From NCBI GenBank assembly GCA_947570265.1, contig CANOUR010000010.1, positions 1-48,238 on the forward strand: a stretch of DNA of 48,238 nucleotides. The letters run 5' to 3'. Under the pieces are notes generated by a model, which had not been told where the DNA came from, did not search any database, and saw only the letters and a list, made by a program, of their open reading frames with translations. Shown here one piece after another: positions 18,323 through 27,944 of the stretch (its first letter is position 1; each line of letters opens with the position of its first letter). The stretch is from an uncultured Bacteroidales bacterium (GTDB lineage Bacteria > Bacteroidota > Bacteroidia > Bacteroidales > Muribaculaceae). Made by a program: the position numbers and the translations under genes.

Positions 18323-19404
18323 GGATCGCGGCATTGATTTCCGGCGGAGTTGACAGTGCCGTAGCTGTGCATCAGCTGTTGGAGCAGGGGCATGATCCTC
18401 ACCTGTTCTACATACGCATCGGTATGGATGGTGACGGTGGAGATTGTTCTGCTGAGGAAGATATAGAGATGTGTGGCTATATTGCCCGGAAATATGCTCT
18501 GCCGTTTGACGTGGTGACACTCCACGATGAATATTGGGAAAATGTGATGGAATATGCGTTGCGGACAGTGAAGGATGGTTTGACGCCCAATCCCGATCTG
18601 ATGTGTAACCGCATGATAAAATTCGGCTTTTTCGAGCTGCGCTGGGGGCATGAGTTCGACCGCACTGCAACGGGTCATTACGCAACTAACATTACAGACG
18701 CTGATGGAACGGCGTGGCTCGGAACGGCCGTTGATCCGGTTAAGGATCAGACCGATTTTCTGGCTCGTATAACCTATGGTCAGCTGTCGCATCTGATTTT
18801 CCCTTTGGGCGGTATGCCCAAATCGCGTGTAAGGGAAATTGCCTTGGCTACAAAAATGCCAAACGCGCAGCGCCGTGACAGTCAGGGGATCTGTTTCCTT
18901 GGCAAAATCAATTATAACGACTTTCTGCGCCGTCATCTCGGAGAAAAGAGTGGCGCTATTGTGGAGATTGAGACCGGTCGCAAGCTTGGTGAGCACAAGG
19001 GCTATTGGTTTCACACCATTGGTCAGCGCAGAGGGCTGGGCTTGAGTGGAGGTCCGTGGTATGTGGTCAGTAAAAATGTCAATGACAACGTGGTGTATGT
19101 GTCAAACGGCTATGACACCGACAAACAATATGGGCGTCTGATACATCTCGATGAGATGCATTGGATCACCCGCGATCCGTGGCCTGAAGGATGCGACAGT
19201 GTCGACATAACGTTTAAAAACCGCCATATGCCTGAGTTTTTCGATGCAAAGCTCACTCGTTTGCCCGATGGTGACTATCTGATAGATAGCAGTCGGCGTG
19301 TGCAGGGTATAGCACCGGGGCAATTCGGTGTAATATACGACCGCGATCGCCGGGTGTGCCTTGGCAGCGGAGTTATAACGGGTCGTCCGGTGCCTGACAT
19401 GTGA
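18319..19404 (+). CDS. mnmA: tRNA-specific 2-thiouridylase MnmA
   Basis: Adds sulfur to U34 of tRNA-Lys, -Glu and -Gln using ATP and a persulfide relay; cytosolic. The 361 residues include the PP-loop ATP motif SGGVDS (8-13), the catalytic Cys96 in [12 protein letters not shown] and the second catalytic Cys192 in GICFLGKI. The C-terminal beta-barrel includes [13 protein letters not shown]. The start overlaps the end of the DoxX gene by 4 bases (ATGA), so translation is probably coupled. Bacteroidales genomes often carry more than one MnmA; only one is visible here. Confidence 0.97.
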   Translation: MRIAALISGGVDSAVAVHQLLEQGHDPHLFYIRIGMDGDGGDCSAEEDIEMCGYIARKYALPFDVVTLHDEYWENVMEYALRTVKDGLTPNPDLMCNRMIKFGFFELRWGHEFDRTATGHYATNITDADGTAWLGTAVDPVKDQTDFLARITYGQLSHLIFPLGGMPKSRVREIALATKMPNAQRRDSQGICFLGKINYNDFLRRHLGEKSGAIVEIETGRKLGEHKGYWFHTIGQRRGLGLSGGPWYVVSKNVNDNVVYVSNGYDTDKQYGRLIHLDEMHWITRDPWPEGCDSVDITFKNRHMPEFFDAKLTRLPDGDYLIDSSRRVQGIAPGQFGVIYDRDRRVCLGSGVITGRPVPDM

Positions 19405-19428
19405 TAAAAATATACAGAATAAAAAGAT

Positions 19429-20043
19429 ATGGACACAGACCGCATTGCCCTGAAGGTTCTCGGTATATCATATAGCCACACGCAAAGCGGGGCTTATGCC
19501 CTTGTGCTCGCACAGGTTGGCGGGCCAATACGAATTCCTGTGGTCATCGGTGCATCCGAGGCTCAGTCGATCGCTATGAAGATAGAGGGTATCACTCCAC
19601 CTCGTCCGATGACCCACGATCTGATGGCTAATTTCTGCCGGGCTTTCGGCATGGGGCTGAAGGAAGTTTTTATATATAAGTTCGAGGATGGTATCTTTTA
19701 CAGCGAGATGACATTTTCCGACAGTGAGCGGGAAGTATCGCTTGATGCCCGCACCAGTGATGCCATAGCGCTTGCAATGCGGATGGGTGCGCCGATATTC
19801 ACCACCCGGGCTATCATGGAAGAGACCGGCTTTGTCATGGAAGTGGAAGGGAGTGAAGACCAGTCACAAAATGAAGATGACGGATCGGATGATTCCATTC
19901 AGGCCATGCGGGTACCCGATCTTGAGAGGTATTCGATCGAAGAGCTTGAAAAGACGCTCGCCCGTCTGATAGAGCGAGAGGAATATGAAGAAGCTGCTCG
20001 TGTCAGTGAGATCCTGAAAAGGAAGAAATCATCGAATGAATAG
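19429..20043 (+). CDS. Bifunctional nuclease family protein (BFN/DUF151) with UVR motif
   Basis: A 204-residue cytosolic protein. The BFN domain (about residues 1-150) shows LPIVIGxxEA-type sequence (IPVVIGASEAQSIAM), GMGLKEVFIYKF and SDAIALAMRMGAPIF. This domain has reported RNase/DNase activity in plants and is widespread in bacteria. After an acidic linker (about 145-160), a UvrB/UvrC-like motif follows (about 168-199), ending in LARLIEREEYEEAARVSEIL, which usually binds protein partners. It lies 24 bases after mnmA on the same strand. Its role in this organism cannot be named. Confidence 0.9.
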   Translation: MDTDRIALKVLGISYSHTQSGAYALVLAQVGGPIRIPVVIGASEAQSIAMKIEGITPPRPMTHDLMANFCRAFGMGLKEVFIYKFEDGIFYSEMTFSDSEREVSLDARTSDAIALAMRMGAPIFTTRAIMEETGFVMEVEGSEDQSQNEDDGSDDSIQAMRVPDLERYSIEELEKTLARLIEREEYEEAARVSEILKRKKSSNE

Positions 20044-20089
20044 CCATCAGAAACTAAATAGGATAGTTAAATAATTATTTGTCAATACC

Positions 20090-21457
20090 ATGAATTTTGT
20101 GAAGTCACGTCTATCGGTGATGAATTTCCTTGAGTTTGCCGTATGGGGAGCTTATCTCACCTGCATGAGCAATTATCTCGGGCGTGCCGGAATGGGAGCT
20201 GAGATTGCATGGTTCTATGCCATTCAGGGAATTGTGTCGATTTTCATGCCGACGATCATGGGTATCGTTGCCGACAGGTTCATCAGGCCTCAACGTCTTC
20301 TCGGCCTTTGTCATCTTGTAGCCGGAGTGTGCATGATCGGGCTTTTCTGGCTGGGTGCGGTCAGTGAATTGCCCGACAAGGCTCTTTTCATGACAGTGTA
20401 TACGTTGAGTGTGGCATTCTACATGCCCACGCTTGCGTTGTCAAATACGGTAGCATTCAGTATTCTCAGACGCAGCGGGCTTGATACAGTGAAGGATTTC
20501 CCACCGATAAGGGTGCTCGGCACAGTCGGATTTATCGTGACAATGTGGTTTGTCAACTGTCTCACATGGGATGGTGTGTCATTGGGTTTCACACTTGGTG
20601 AGAGTGTGTGGAAGTTCCAGTATACCCACATGCAATTTCTGGTTTCCGGAGTGCTCGGAGTGATTTTATTTCTCTATACATTCACTTTGCCCGATTGCCC
20701 GTTGCAGCCGCAGGCCGGGCATAAAAGTCTGTCAGAGGCAATGGGAGTCAGTGCATTCAGACTGTTCAAAGACCGCCGGATGGCCATGTTTTTCATTTTC
20801 TCAATGTTTCTGGGCATGTCGCTTCAGGTTACCAACGGATATGCCGGGCCGTTCCTGACAAGTTTCAAAAGTAGCCAGATCGCAGAGATAGCAAGTAGTT
20901 TTGCTGCCAATAATGCGACAATGCTGATCTCTCTGTCACAGATCAGTGAGGCGCTGTGTATATTGATGATCCCGTTTTTCTTACGTCGCTATGGCATAAA
21001 GATGGTAATGCTCATGGCAATGGTGGCGTGGGTGTTGCGTTTCGGATTTTTTGGCGTAGGATCGCCACAGATGCCGGGAGTGATATTGTTCATTCTCTCG
21101 TGTATAGTATATGGTGTGGCATTCGACTTCTTCAATGTGTCGGGTGGTCTTTTCGTGGATCAGCAGTGTGGCTCATCGGACAGGGCTGCCGCGCAGGGAT
21201 TATTCATGCTGATGACAAATGGTCTTGGTGCCTCGATCGGCACACTCGCTGCTGGTGCTGTTGTTGACCACTATTGCCATTGGGAGAATGGATCGCTTGT
21301 GGGGGATTGGACTTCGGCATGGCTGATTTTTGCCGGATATGCGGCAGTGGTGGCCATATTGTTCATGATTGTATTCAAGGATAAAGCCAAGTCGCCATCG
21401 GTTAGTGACAGTGAGAATGATCAGGATCCCGGAGGCATGATTATTGAAGAGCGATGA
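20090..21457 (+). CDS. MFS transporter, nucleoside:H+ symporter-like (NupG type)
   Basis: A 455-residue inner-membrane transporter with 12 predicted helices. The N-terminus (LSVMNFLEFAVWGAYLTCM) resembles the nucleoside permease family of the major facilitator superfamily. A charged central loop follows QPQAGHKSLSEAMGVSAFRL, and the DPGGMIIEER tail is cytosolic. Nucleoside uptake is the family-based guess; substrate specificity cannot be read directly. ATG 20090 follows the nuclease gene by 46 bases, and its stop overlaps the rsmE start by 4 bases. Confidence 0.85.
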   Translation: MNFVKSRLSVMNFLEFAVWGAYLTCMSNYLGRAGMGAEIAWFYAIQGIVSIFMPTIMGIVADRFIRPQRLLGLCHLVAGVCMIGLFWLGAVSELPDKALFMTVYTLSVAFYMPTLALSNTVAFSILRRSGLDTVKDFPPIRVLGTVGFIVTMWFVNCLTWDGVSLGFTLGESVWKFQYTHMQFLVSGVLGVILFLYTFTLPDCPLQPQAGHKSLSEAMGVSAFRLFKDRRMAMFFIFSMFLGMSLQVTNGYAGPFLTSFKSSQIAEIASSFAANNATMLISLSQISEALCILMIPFFLRRYGIKMVMLMAMVAWVLRFGFFGVGSPQMPGVILFILSCIVYGVAFDFFNVSGGLFVDQQCGSSDRAAAQGLFMLMTNGLGASIGTLAAGAVVDHYCHWENGSLVGDWTSAWLIFAGYAAVVAILFMIVFKDKAKSPSVSDSENDQDPGGMIIEER

Positions 21458-22170
21458 TACAGTTTTATTGTCCGGACATAGAAACGACACATACGCTGCC
21501 GGAGAGCGATTCAAAGCACTGTGTTAGAGTGTTGCGCATGCAGCAGGGCGATGAACTCGAGGTGGTTGATGGCAAGGGTCACAGGTTTCTTTGCCGTTTG
21601 CTTGACGCACATCCAAAGCGCGCGATGCTTGAGATTGTCAGTCGCGACGATGTTGTGAAAGCCTGGCCCGGGCGTATTACTGTCGCAGTTGCTCCCACCA
21701 AGCATATGGATCGTATGGAGTGGCTTGTCGAGAAGCTTACGGAAATTGGCGTCGATGCCGTTGTCCCGTTGCTATGTGACCGCAGTGAGCGGAGGGAGAT
21801 AAAAGTTGATCGACTTGAAAAGATTGCAGTCTCGGCTATGAAGCAGTCTCTGAAAGCCACTTTGCCTGAGATATCGGAGATGACTCCTTTCGGCAAGGCT
21901 ATGACTGATGCTGTCGGTCGTGGCGACAATCTGTATTTTGCCTATTGTGACAGTGATGCCGACCGTAGATTGCTCGTAAAAGAGATGCGTTCAGGCGAGC
22001 CGGCCACGGTATTCATTGGCCCCGAAGGCGATTTCAGCCCCCCGGAGGTGAAAACAGCATTGGCGGCAGGTTGTGTGCCGGTGTCGCTAGGCGACAACCG
22101 TCTGCGCACCGAAACCGCTGCTCTTGTGGCTTGTGACACCTATCAATTGCTTTGTGGCTTGACGAAATAG
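21454..22170 (+). CDS. rsmE: 16S rRNA (uracil-1498 N3)-methyltransferase
   Basis: SAM-dependent SPOUT methyltransferase acting on m3U1498 of 16S rRNA in the 30S subunit. The 238 residues contain an N-terminal PUA-like domain (about 1-70). The trefoil-knot motifs are FIGPEGDFSPPEV (about 187-199) and LGDNRLRTETAAL (about 212-224). The start overlaps the transporter gene (ATGA). Its stop lies inside a small inverted repeat that also contains the stop of the convergent menE. Confidence 0.95.
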   Translation: MIQFYCPDIETTHTLPESDSKHCVRVLRMQQGDELEVVDGKGHRFLCRLLDAHPKRAMLEIVSRDDVVKAWPGRITVAVAPTKHMDRMEWLVEKLTEIGVDAVVPLLCDRSERREIKVDRLEKIAVSAMKQSLKATLPEISEMTPFGKAMTDAVGRGDNLYFAYCDSDADRRLLVKEMRSGEPATVFIGPEGDFSPPEVKTALAAGCVPVSLGDNRLRTETAALVACDTYQLLCGLTK

Positions 22171-22187
22171 CAGGGGACAGGTGCTAT
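22167..22187. terminator. Small inverted repeat holding both convergent stop codons
   Basis: ATAGCA (22167-22172) pairs with TGCTAT (22182-22187) around a 9-nt loop. The rsmE TAG (22168-22170) is in the left arm and the menE TAG (complement, 22184-22186) in the right arm. Short T-rich sequence follows on both sides. The 6-bp stem is weak, so terminator function is tentative. Confidence 0.3.
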
Positions 22188-23167
22188 AATTTCCTCCTGA
22201 TAAGTTTTCCGCTCGATGTGAAAGCGGGTGACATGTCATGAATGATAGCCTTGGGTATGTGCCACGTAGGAAGTGTGCGGCGGCACGCGTTGATGATCTC
22301 TGTGTCAGACAGATCAGTATCAATGACAATAATCACGGCCTCCTCGCCCCATTGTGCCGACGGACGTGATGTGATGTAGAATCGCGTGTTTTCGCCAAGC
22401 ACCGGAGCAAGTAGCCGTTCATCCTCTTCGGGATGTATTTTCACCCCTCCCGAATTTATCACATTGTCGATGCGTCCGCGCCAGCGGAATTGTGTCCCGG
22501 AAACGATTTCTGCCATGTCGTTGGTCACGACCCGCTTTACCGACATTTCCGGAATATCGATCACAAGACAGCCGCGCTCATCATTGGAAAATGTCACACC
22601 GGGCAACGCTGAATATATGTCGCAGCCTGACCTTCGCAGCGCAACATGACTACACGTCTCGGTCATGCCATAAGACACCCATGTTTTCACTCCTGCTTTG
22701 TCGAGACGATTTGATAGTCTGTCGCTGAGGGCGCCGCCGCCGACAAGCAGGTTTGCGACTTGTGACACCCGTCGATCATCGAGCAAACTTTCAATCTGTG
22801 ACGGCACAACTGGCAGGAGATCTATACAGTGGTGGCCATTCCACCCGCTTAACGGTGATATGTCAGGATGCAGCATCTCGAGACGTGCTCCGCTGACGAG
22901 CGATCTCACCACCATCATCTTTCCGGCAATATAGTCGGTTGACAGCGGACATACAAGTCTCGATCGCTGTGTTATGCCAAAAAAACGGCAGGTAGCAGTT
23001 GCAGATGCTATCATATCGGCTTTAAGAAGTCGTATTTCCTTGGGCTTGCCTGTCGATCCCGATGTGTGAGCTGTGATACAATCGCTCTCCGACAGAAATT
23101 CGCTGACAAACCCTCTGTCGTCGCCTGTGATTAAGGCTCTGTCCATTCCATCTGCGGCATGTGCCAT
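22184..23167 (-). CDS. menE: o-Succinylbenzoate-CoA ligase
   Basis: AMP-forming acyl-CoA ligase that activates o-succinylbenzoate in menaquinone synthesis; 327 residues, on the short side for the family. Visible motifs are the phosphate loop TAHTSGSTGKPKEI (about 33-46), YGMTETCSH (about 160) and the hinge region RWRGRIDNVINSGGVKIHPEE. A C-terminal lid domain ends in SGKLIRRKL, with the conserved catalytic lysine. Its first codons overlap the end of menC by 37 nt; an internal Met (residue 8) could be the start but would still overlap. It is the last gene of the lptFG-ribBA-menDBCE run. Confidence 0.93.
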   Translation of the reverse strand: MAHAADGMDRALITGDDRGFVSEFLSESDCITAHTSGSTGKPKEIRLLKADMIASATATCRFFGITQRSRLVCPLSTDYIAGKMMVVRSLVSGARLEMLHPDISPLSGWNGHHCIDLLPVVPSQIESLLDDRRVSQVANLLVGGGALSDRLSNRLDKAGVKTWVSYGMTETCSHVALRRSGCDIYSALPGVTFSNDERGCLVIDIPEMSVKRVVTNDMAEIVSGTQFRWRGRIDNVINSGGVKIHPEEDERLLAPVLGENTRFYITSRPSAQWGEEAVIIVIDTDLSDTEIINACRRTLPTWHIPKAIIHDMSPAFTSSGKLIRRKL

Positions 23168-24195
23168 TTTATGTCGGGGTTGTAGTGCAATGTGTCACGG
23201 TCGAGATAGAGTGGAGATGCGATATTGTCGGTATATAGCATGCCGGTGCCAAGTCCCTGCGGCATATCCGGGGAGAGTGCCGCTGTCCACTGGGCAATGG
23301 CATTGAGGCCGATGTTTGATTCGAGAGCCGACGTGATCCACCATCCGATATTTTTCTCTTTGGCCACATGAATCCACATGTCGGCGCCCGACAGTCCTCC
23401 GCAAAGCGTTGGTTTCAACACAATGTATTGCGGCGATGTGAAATAAAGAAGACGCCGCATTTCACTGATGTCGTGAATGCCTATCAGTTCCTCATCGAGA
23501 GCTATCGGTATTGGTGAGTTCTCACACAGATAGCTCATTTTGTCGAGCTGCCCGGCGCGTATCGGCTGTTCAATTGAGTGAATGTCGAAATTTGCGAGCC
23601 GGTCGAGGTGCTCCATAGCGTTTTCAGGTGTGAAAGCTCCGTTGGCATCGAGTCGCAGCGTAAGCTTGTCGGGAGGGAATGACATGCGTATGTGGTCGAG
23701 CAGGCGAAGTTCGTCGTTGAATCTCACACCGCCTATCTTCATCTTTAGGCAACGGAAGCCTTGCGACAGTTTGCTGTCGATACGCGCAAGCATCTCATCG
23801 GCCGATCCCATCCACACAAGACCATTGATCACCACCTCGGATCTGTTTTCAACAAAATCCCCGGGAAACAGAATGCGTTGTCCGCCGTTCTCAAGATCGA
23901 GCAACGCGCATTCGAGTCCCATCTTGAGTGATGACCAACGTGAGATATCCACATGGCGGCCATGATTGAGGCTGTGGCAAAGATCGTTGAGCTTGGTTTC
24001 GAACCCATCGGTGGGTTCAGCGCTGAGTCCTGCGAAGTGTGCGCATTCCCCTATGCCATATACGCCGGGTGTCTCTGAGTCCCATAGCTTTATATACCAT
24101 GTCGGACGCAGGGTCATAGTCTCGCGCGATGTCCGTGCTGTGAAGCTGAAGTGGAGGGTGCGCCGTGTCCATGCGGCGCGGAGTGCCGCGCACAT
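23131..24195 (-). CDS. menC: o-Succinylbenzoate synthase
   Basis: Enolase-superfamily dehydratase converting SHCHC to o-succinylbenzoate in menaquinone synthesis. The 354 residues carry the KxK catalytic pair in CLKMKIGG, metal ligands in RLDANGAF, IEQPI and LDEELIG, and the second catalytic lysine in LKPTLCGG. The barrel ends in GLGTGMLY. It lies 2 bases after menB and overlaps menE, so the three are almost certainly co-transcribed. Confidence 0.93.
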   Translation of the reverse strand: MCAALRAAWTRRTLHFSFTARTSRETMTLRPTWYIKLWDSETPGVYGIGECAHFAGLSAEPTDGFETKLNDLCHSLNHGRHVDISRWSSLKMGLECALLDLENGGQRILFPGDFVENRSEVVINGLVWMGSADEMLARIDSKLSQGFRCLKMKIGGVRFNDELRLLDHIRMSFPPDKLTLRLDANGAFTPENAMEHLDRLANFDIHSIEQPIRAGQLDKMSYLCENSPIPIALDEELIGIHDISEMRRLLYFTSPQYIVLKPTLCGGLSGADMWIHVAKEKNIGWWITSALESNIGLNAIAQWTAALSPDMPQGLGTGMLYTDNIASPLYLDRDTLHYNPDIKWHMPQMEWTEP

Positions 24196-24197
24196 GG

Positions 24198-25022
24198 TCA
24201 GCCGGGGAATTTAGGGAATTGGTCGAAGTCGGGATCACGCTTTTCAAGAAAGGCATTTTTCCCTTCCTGAGCTTCAGCCATGAGATAATACATTAGTGTG
24301 GCATCGCCGGCAAACTCCATCATGCCTCGTTGTCCATCAAGTTCGGCGTTGAGTGCGCGTTTGATCATGCGGATAGCCATAGGACTGCGCTTGAGGATGG
24401 TCTCGCACCATTCCACAGTTTCATCTTCAAGCTTTTCGAGTGGCACGACTTTGTTGACCATGCCCATGGCCTCGGCTTCGGCAGCCGTATATTGGCGGCA
24501 TAAAAACCATATTTCACGGGCTTTTTTCTGGCCGACACAACGTGCGAGATAGCTCGATCCGAATCCTGCATCGAAACTGCCCACCTTCGGCCCTGTCTGC
24601 CCGAACCTGGCGCTATCGGCGGCAATGGTTAGGTCGCATACCACGTGAAGCACGTGTCCGCCACCGATGGCATAGCCGTTGACCATGGCTATCACAGGTT
24701 TTGGAATCGAACGGATGGCCTTGTGCAGATCGAGCACATTCAGGCGCGGTACACCTTGTTCGTCAATGTAGCCGCCGATGCCTTTCACTTTTTGGTCACC
24801 ACCGGAGCAAAACGCTTTATCTCCTGCACCTGTCAGAATGATCACACCTATGTCCGACGCTTCACGGCAATAAGCCATTGCATCGAGCATCTCCCGGTTG
24901 GTCTGCGGACGGAATGCGTTGTAAACCTGCGGTCGGTTTATTGTTATTTTTGCTATCTTGCCATACTGTTGGAACAGAATGTCTTCATATTCCTTGATGG
25001 GTTTCCATTCTCTCATATTCAT
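24198..25022 (-). CDS. menB: 1,4-Dihydroxy-2-naphthoyl-CoA synthase
   Basis: Crotonase-fold enzyme closing the second naphthoquinone ring from o-succinylbenzoyl-CoA; 274 residues, normal length. Visible are the oxyanion-hole regions [12 protein letters not shown] (about 70-81) and [12 protein letters not shown] (about 115-126), the [11 protein letters not shown] segment, and the C-terminal [15 protein letters not shown] typical of MenB. ATG 25022 is used; ATG two codons later is possible. It lies 7 bases after menD. Confidence 0.97.
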   Translation of the reverse strand: MNMREWKPIKEYEDILFQQYGKIAKITINRPQVYNAFRPQTNREMLDAMAYCREASDIGVIILTGAGDKAFCSGGDQKVKGIGGYIDEQGVPRLNVLDLHKAIRSIPKPVIAMVNGYAIGGGHVLHVVCDLTIAADSARFGQTGPKVGSFDAGFGSSYLARCVGQKKAREIWFLCRQYTAAEAEAMGMVNKVVPLEKLEDETVEWCETILKRSPMAIRMIKRALNAELDGQRGMMEFAGDATLMYYLMAEAQEGKNAFLEKRDPDFDQFPKFPG

Positions 25023-25029
25023 TAATATT

Positions 25030-26718
25030 TTATTTATTGAAATATTGGCGGAGCAGATCGGCGCTTAATGCTCCGTCGGTGGTGACAGTCATTATCGCAG
25101 GCCTATCGGCATTGGAGAAGTCTGGCCAAGCATCACGGATTTCCGATTCGCTGCCGCATGTGAAGCATCGCCATCCCACAGCCTGACAAATGTCAGCCCA
25201 TGGCAAATCAACTTTGCATGCCAGCCGTTGGTCAAGCTCAGGTAATTTTGATGTAGCGCCGATGAACCGGAAGATGCCACCTCCGCCGTTAGCGATTACT
25301 ATCATTTTAAAGTTTTCCGGCACATGCCCTGAGAATATAGCGCCTATGTCGTATTGTGCACTCATGTCACCGCTGATTAGCAATGTCGGGGCAGAGCGGT
25401 AACCTATCGCTGCGCCTATGGCTGTGGAAGTAGAGCCGTCTATTCCACTCACCCCTCGGTTGCAGTCGCAGCGGTGAAGATGCGAGCAATCGTTGAGCTG
25501 GGCATACCGTATGGGGGTGCCGTTACTCAGATGCACATTCCATCTACAAGGTATCAGCGGTATTATGGTATCGAATGCACGCAGATCGCTCCATGGCACA
25601 TCGGATAGGAATTTATCATGGCTTTCGGCAGCCCTGCATGCGAGATCGCGCCAGAGTGACGCATAGTCGCTTGTGGCTCTGTGGGGCTGCATTGCTGCGG
25701 CAAGCTGCTGAAAGAATATGCCGGGTTCGACATCTATCCTCAGGGTGAGATGCCTGAAACAGTCTATGGTCGTGTGGTTCAGACCGACATGCCAATGGTC
25801 GAGGTTGTCGATCGAACGCAGGTATTCTTTGACATGGCGCGAGACAAGCGCTCCACCGGTGGTGATCACCGTGTCGGGTCGTAATGCGTCGCCGCTATTG
25901 TCAGACATGGCGGATAGCACGGTGTCTATCCGGCCGATAAATCGCTTGCCATGTAGATTGGCTACAGTTTCAGTCAGCACCACTACATTAGGCAACTCCG
26001 CCAAACGGCATAAAGCGCGGTTGAGGCGCTCGTCGGGGCGAGAGAATCCGGCAACGATCATCACACGCCGAGGTGAGGCCAGCCGTCCTCCAAGATCGCG
26101 TGCTTGCTTCACTGTGATATCTTCGCGAGGGGTGAGGGTGGCTATGGTTCGTGCTGTACCAGCCGTATATTCGGCGGCATCGTTGCTGAGCGGTGCATCG
26201 AGGCGGAGATTGATGTGAACCGGAGCCTTCCTGCCCCCGAGTGCAGTGATCAGAGCATCGTTGATAAGCCGGTTTGCCATCCACTTGCCGTCGGCAGTCG
26301 ATTCGATGTCGGCTGGTATATCATATGTCTGCTTCACCACTGTGGCGAGAGTGCCCGGCTGACGCATTGTCTGCGAATCATCTTGATCGATCCATTGCAT
26401 CGGCCGGTCAGCACTGACCACTATCAAGGGCACTTTGCGATAAAAGGCTTCGGCAATGGCTGGGGCATAGTTGAGAAGCGCTGTGCCGGACGTGCACACC
26501 AGCACAGTCCCCCGGTCGCTTTCGATTGCGAGACCGAGGGCTGTGAATGCTGCTACGCGTTCATCGATCACTGTGATACACCTTAGCTCCGGTCGGCGTG
26601 TGAGCGCGACTATCACCGGTGCGTTGCGTGAGCCCGGCGACAATACGACATCTTTCACGCCGTGGGCTATCAGCAGATCGGCGAGTATATTGCAGGCGGT
26701 TTTGTCAGTGGTGAGCAC
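25030..26718 (-). CDS. menD: SEPHCHC synthase (2-succinyl-5-enolpyruvyl-6-hydroxy-3-cyclohexene-1-carboxylate synthase)
   Basis: Thiamine diphosphate enzyme joining isochorismate and 2-oxoglutarate, the first committed step to menaquinone. The 562 residues show [12 protein letters not shown] (about 25-36), the catalytic glutamate region [15 protein letters not shown] (about 48-62), [13 protein letters not shown], and the C-terminal thiamine-binding segment with GDMSAQYD followed by ANGGGGIF. The isochorismate synthase gene menF, often adjacent upstream in Bacteroidales, is not here; ribBA lies upstream instead with an 11-base gap. Confidence 0.95.
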   Translation of the reverse strand: MLTTDKTACNILADLLIAHGVKDVVLSPGSRNAPVIVALTRRPELRCITVIDERVAAFTALGLAIESDRGTVLVCTSGTALLNYAPAIAEAFYRKVPLIVVSADRPMQWIDQDDSQTMRQPGTLATVVKQTYDIPADIESTADGKWMANRLINDALITALGGRKAPVHINLRLDAPLSNDAAEYTAGTARTIATLTPREDITVKQARDLGGRLASPRRVMIVAGFSRPDERLNRALCRLAELPNVVVLTETVANLHGKRFIGRIDTVLSAMSDNSGDALRPDTVITTGGALVSRHVKEYLRSIDNLDHWHVGLNHTTIDCFRHLTLRIDVEPGIFFQQLAAAMQPHRATSDYASLWRDLACRAAESHDKFLSDVPWSDLRAFDTIIPLIPCRWNVHLSNGTPIRYAQLNDCSHLHRCDCNRGVSGIDGSTSTAIGAAIGYRSAPTLLISGDMSAQYDIGAIFSGHVPENFKMIVIANGGGGIFRFIGATSKLPELDQRLACKVDLPWADICQAVGWRCFTCGSESEIRDAWPDFSNADRPAIMTVTTDGALSADLLRQYFNK

Positions 26719-26729
26719 GGTTGGTGATG

Positions 26730-27944
26730 TCAGTCAACGTTGTGCAATTCGTGACCCATGCGTTCCTTCTTGGTGTGTAGGTAACGACGGTTACAGTCGT
26801 TGGGAGTGACTTCAATTGGGACATTCTCAACGACTTCGAGACCGAATCCTTCCAGTCCGTTGCGTTTTACCGGATTGTTTGTCATCAGACTCATATTATT
26901 GATGACGAGTAATCGCAGTATCTGTGCGCCAACGCCATAATCGCGCTCGTCAGCCCGATGACCCAGACGCAGGTTGGCATCCACGGTGTCCATTCCCTCT
27001 TCCTGAAGTTTATAGGCTCTTATCTTGTCCATCAGACCTATGCCGCGACCTTCCTGATTGAGATATATGATGGCACCGCGGCCTTCGCGCTCGATCATCT
27101 GCATGGCAGTGTGCAGCTGCTCACCGCAGTCGCATCGACGTGAACCGAATATATCCCCGGTGGCGCACGATGAGTGAACGCGCAGCAGCACTGGCTCGGG
27201 TGTGGTGATGTCCCCCTTTGTCAGCACAATGTGTTCAAGCCCGTTGTCTTTCTGTCGGAAAGGTATCAGGCGGAAATGTCCGTAGTCGGTGGGCATGTCC
27301 ACCTCCACACCGCGTTCAACGAGGCAGTCTTGTGTAAGGCGATAGGCGATAAGGTCGCGGATCGACACGAGTTTCAGCCCCCATTGGTCAGCTTTCACGC
27401 GCAACTGCGGAAGACGTGCCATTGTGCCGTCTTCGTTGAGTATCTCTATGAGTGCGGCTGCTGGCTGCAGGCCTGCCAGACGGGCAAGGTCGACTCCGGC
27501 CTCGGTGTGTCCCGGACGGCGCAGCACTCCTTCGTTCTGCGCGTAGAGCGGATGCACGTGTCCCGGTTTGCCGAATATCTCAGGTGTGGATGTCGGATCG
27601 GCAAGTGCATTGATTGTTGCGGCACGGTCATGTGCGCTGACACCTGTGGTGCATCCGGGCAACTTGTCGACCGTGACGGTGAAAGGTGTGCCGAGCATCG
27701 AGGTGTTGTCCTGCACCTGATAATCGAGTTTAAGCTCTTTGCAGCGTTTGATTGTCAGGGGAGCGCACAGTTCGCCGCGTGCGTTGGTGATCATGAAGTT
27801 GACATGATCAGGGGTCACTTTTTCGGCGGCAATGATCAGGTCGCCTTCATTCTCGCGGTCTTCGTCGTCGACGACGATCACGAAATTGCCTTTGCGGAAT
27901 TCCTCGATTGCTTCGGGAATGGTGTCAAGCTTGATCTTTTCCAT
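26730..27944 (-). CDS. ribBA: Bifunctional DHBP synthase / GTP cyclohydrolase II
   Basis: Makes both riboflavin precursors: 3,4-dihydroxy-2-butanone 4-phosphate from ribulose 5-phosphate (residues about 1-200) and the GTP ring-opening product (residues about 207-404). RibB motifs are [10 protein letters not shown] (about 26-35) and [16 protein letters not shown]. RibA zinc ligands are the three cysteines in [25 protein letters not shown] sequence, followed by [12 protein letters not shown]. The ATG at 27944 lies inside the end of the upstream permease gene (20-nt overlap). No FMN riboswitch precedes it, which fits its internal operon position. Confidence 0.97.
   Translation of the reverse strand: MEKIKLDTIPEAIEEFRKGNFVIVVDDEDRENEGDLIIAAEKVTPDHVNFMITNARGELCAPLTIKRCKELKLDYQVQDNTSMLGTPFTVTVDKLPGCTTGVSAHDRAATINALADPTSTPEIFGKPGHVHPLYAQNEGVLRRPGHTEAGVDLARLAGLQPAAALIEILNEDGTMARLPQLRVKADQWGLKLVSIRDLIAYRLTQDCLVERGVEVDMPTDYGHFRLIPFRQKDNGLEHIVLTKGDITTPEPVLLRVHSSCATGDIFGSRRCDCGEQLHTAMQMIEREGRGAIIYLNQEGRGIGLMDKIRAYKLQEEGMDTVDANLRLGHRADERDYGVGAQILRLLVINNMSLMTNNPVKRNGLEGFGLEVVENVPIEVTPNDCNRRYLHTKKERMGHELHNVD

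Noticed and set aside
18253..19014. 253-codon open frame on the minus strand
   Set aside because: Antisense to mnmA and DoxX, both strong matches; no domain pattern of its own.
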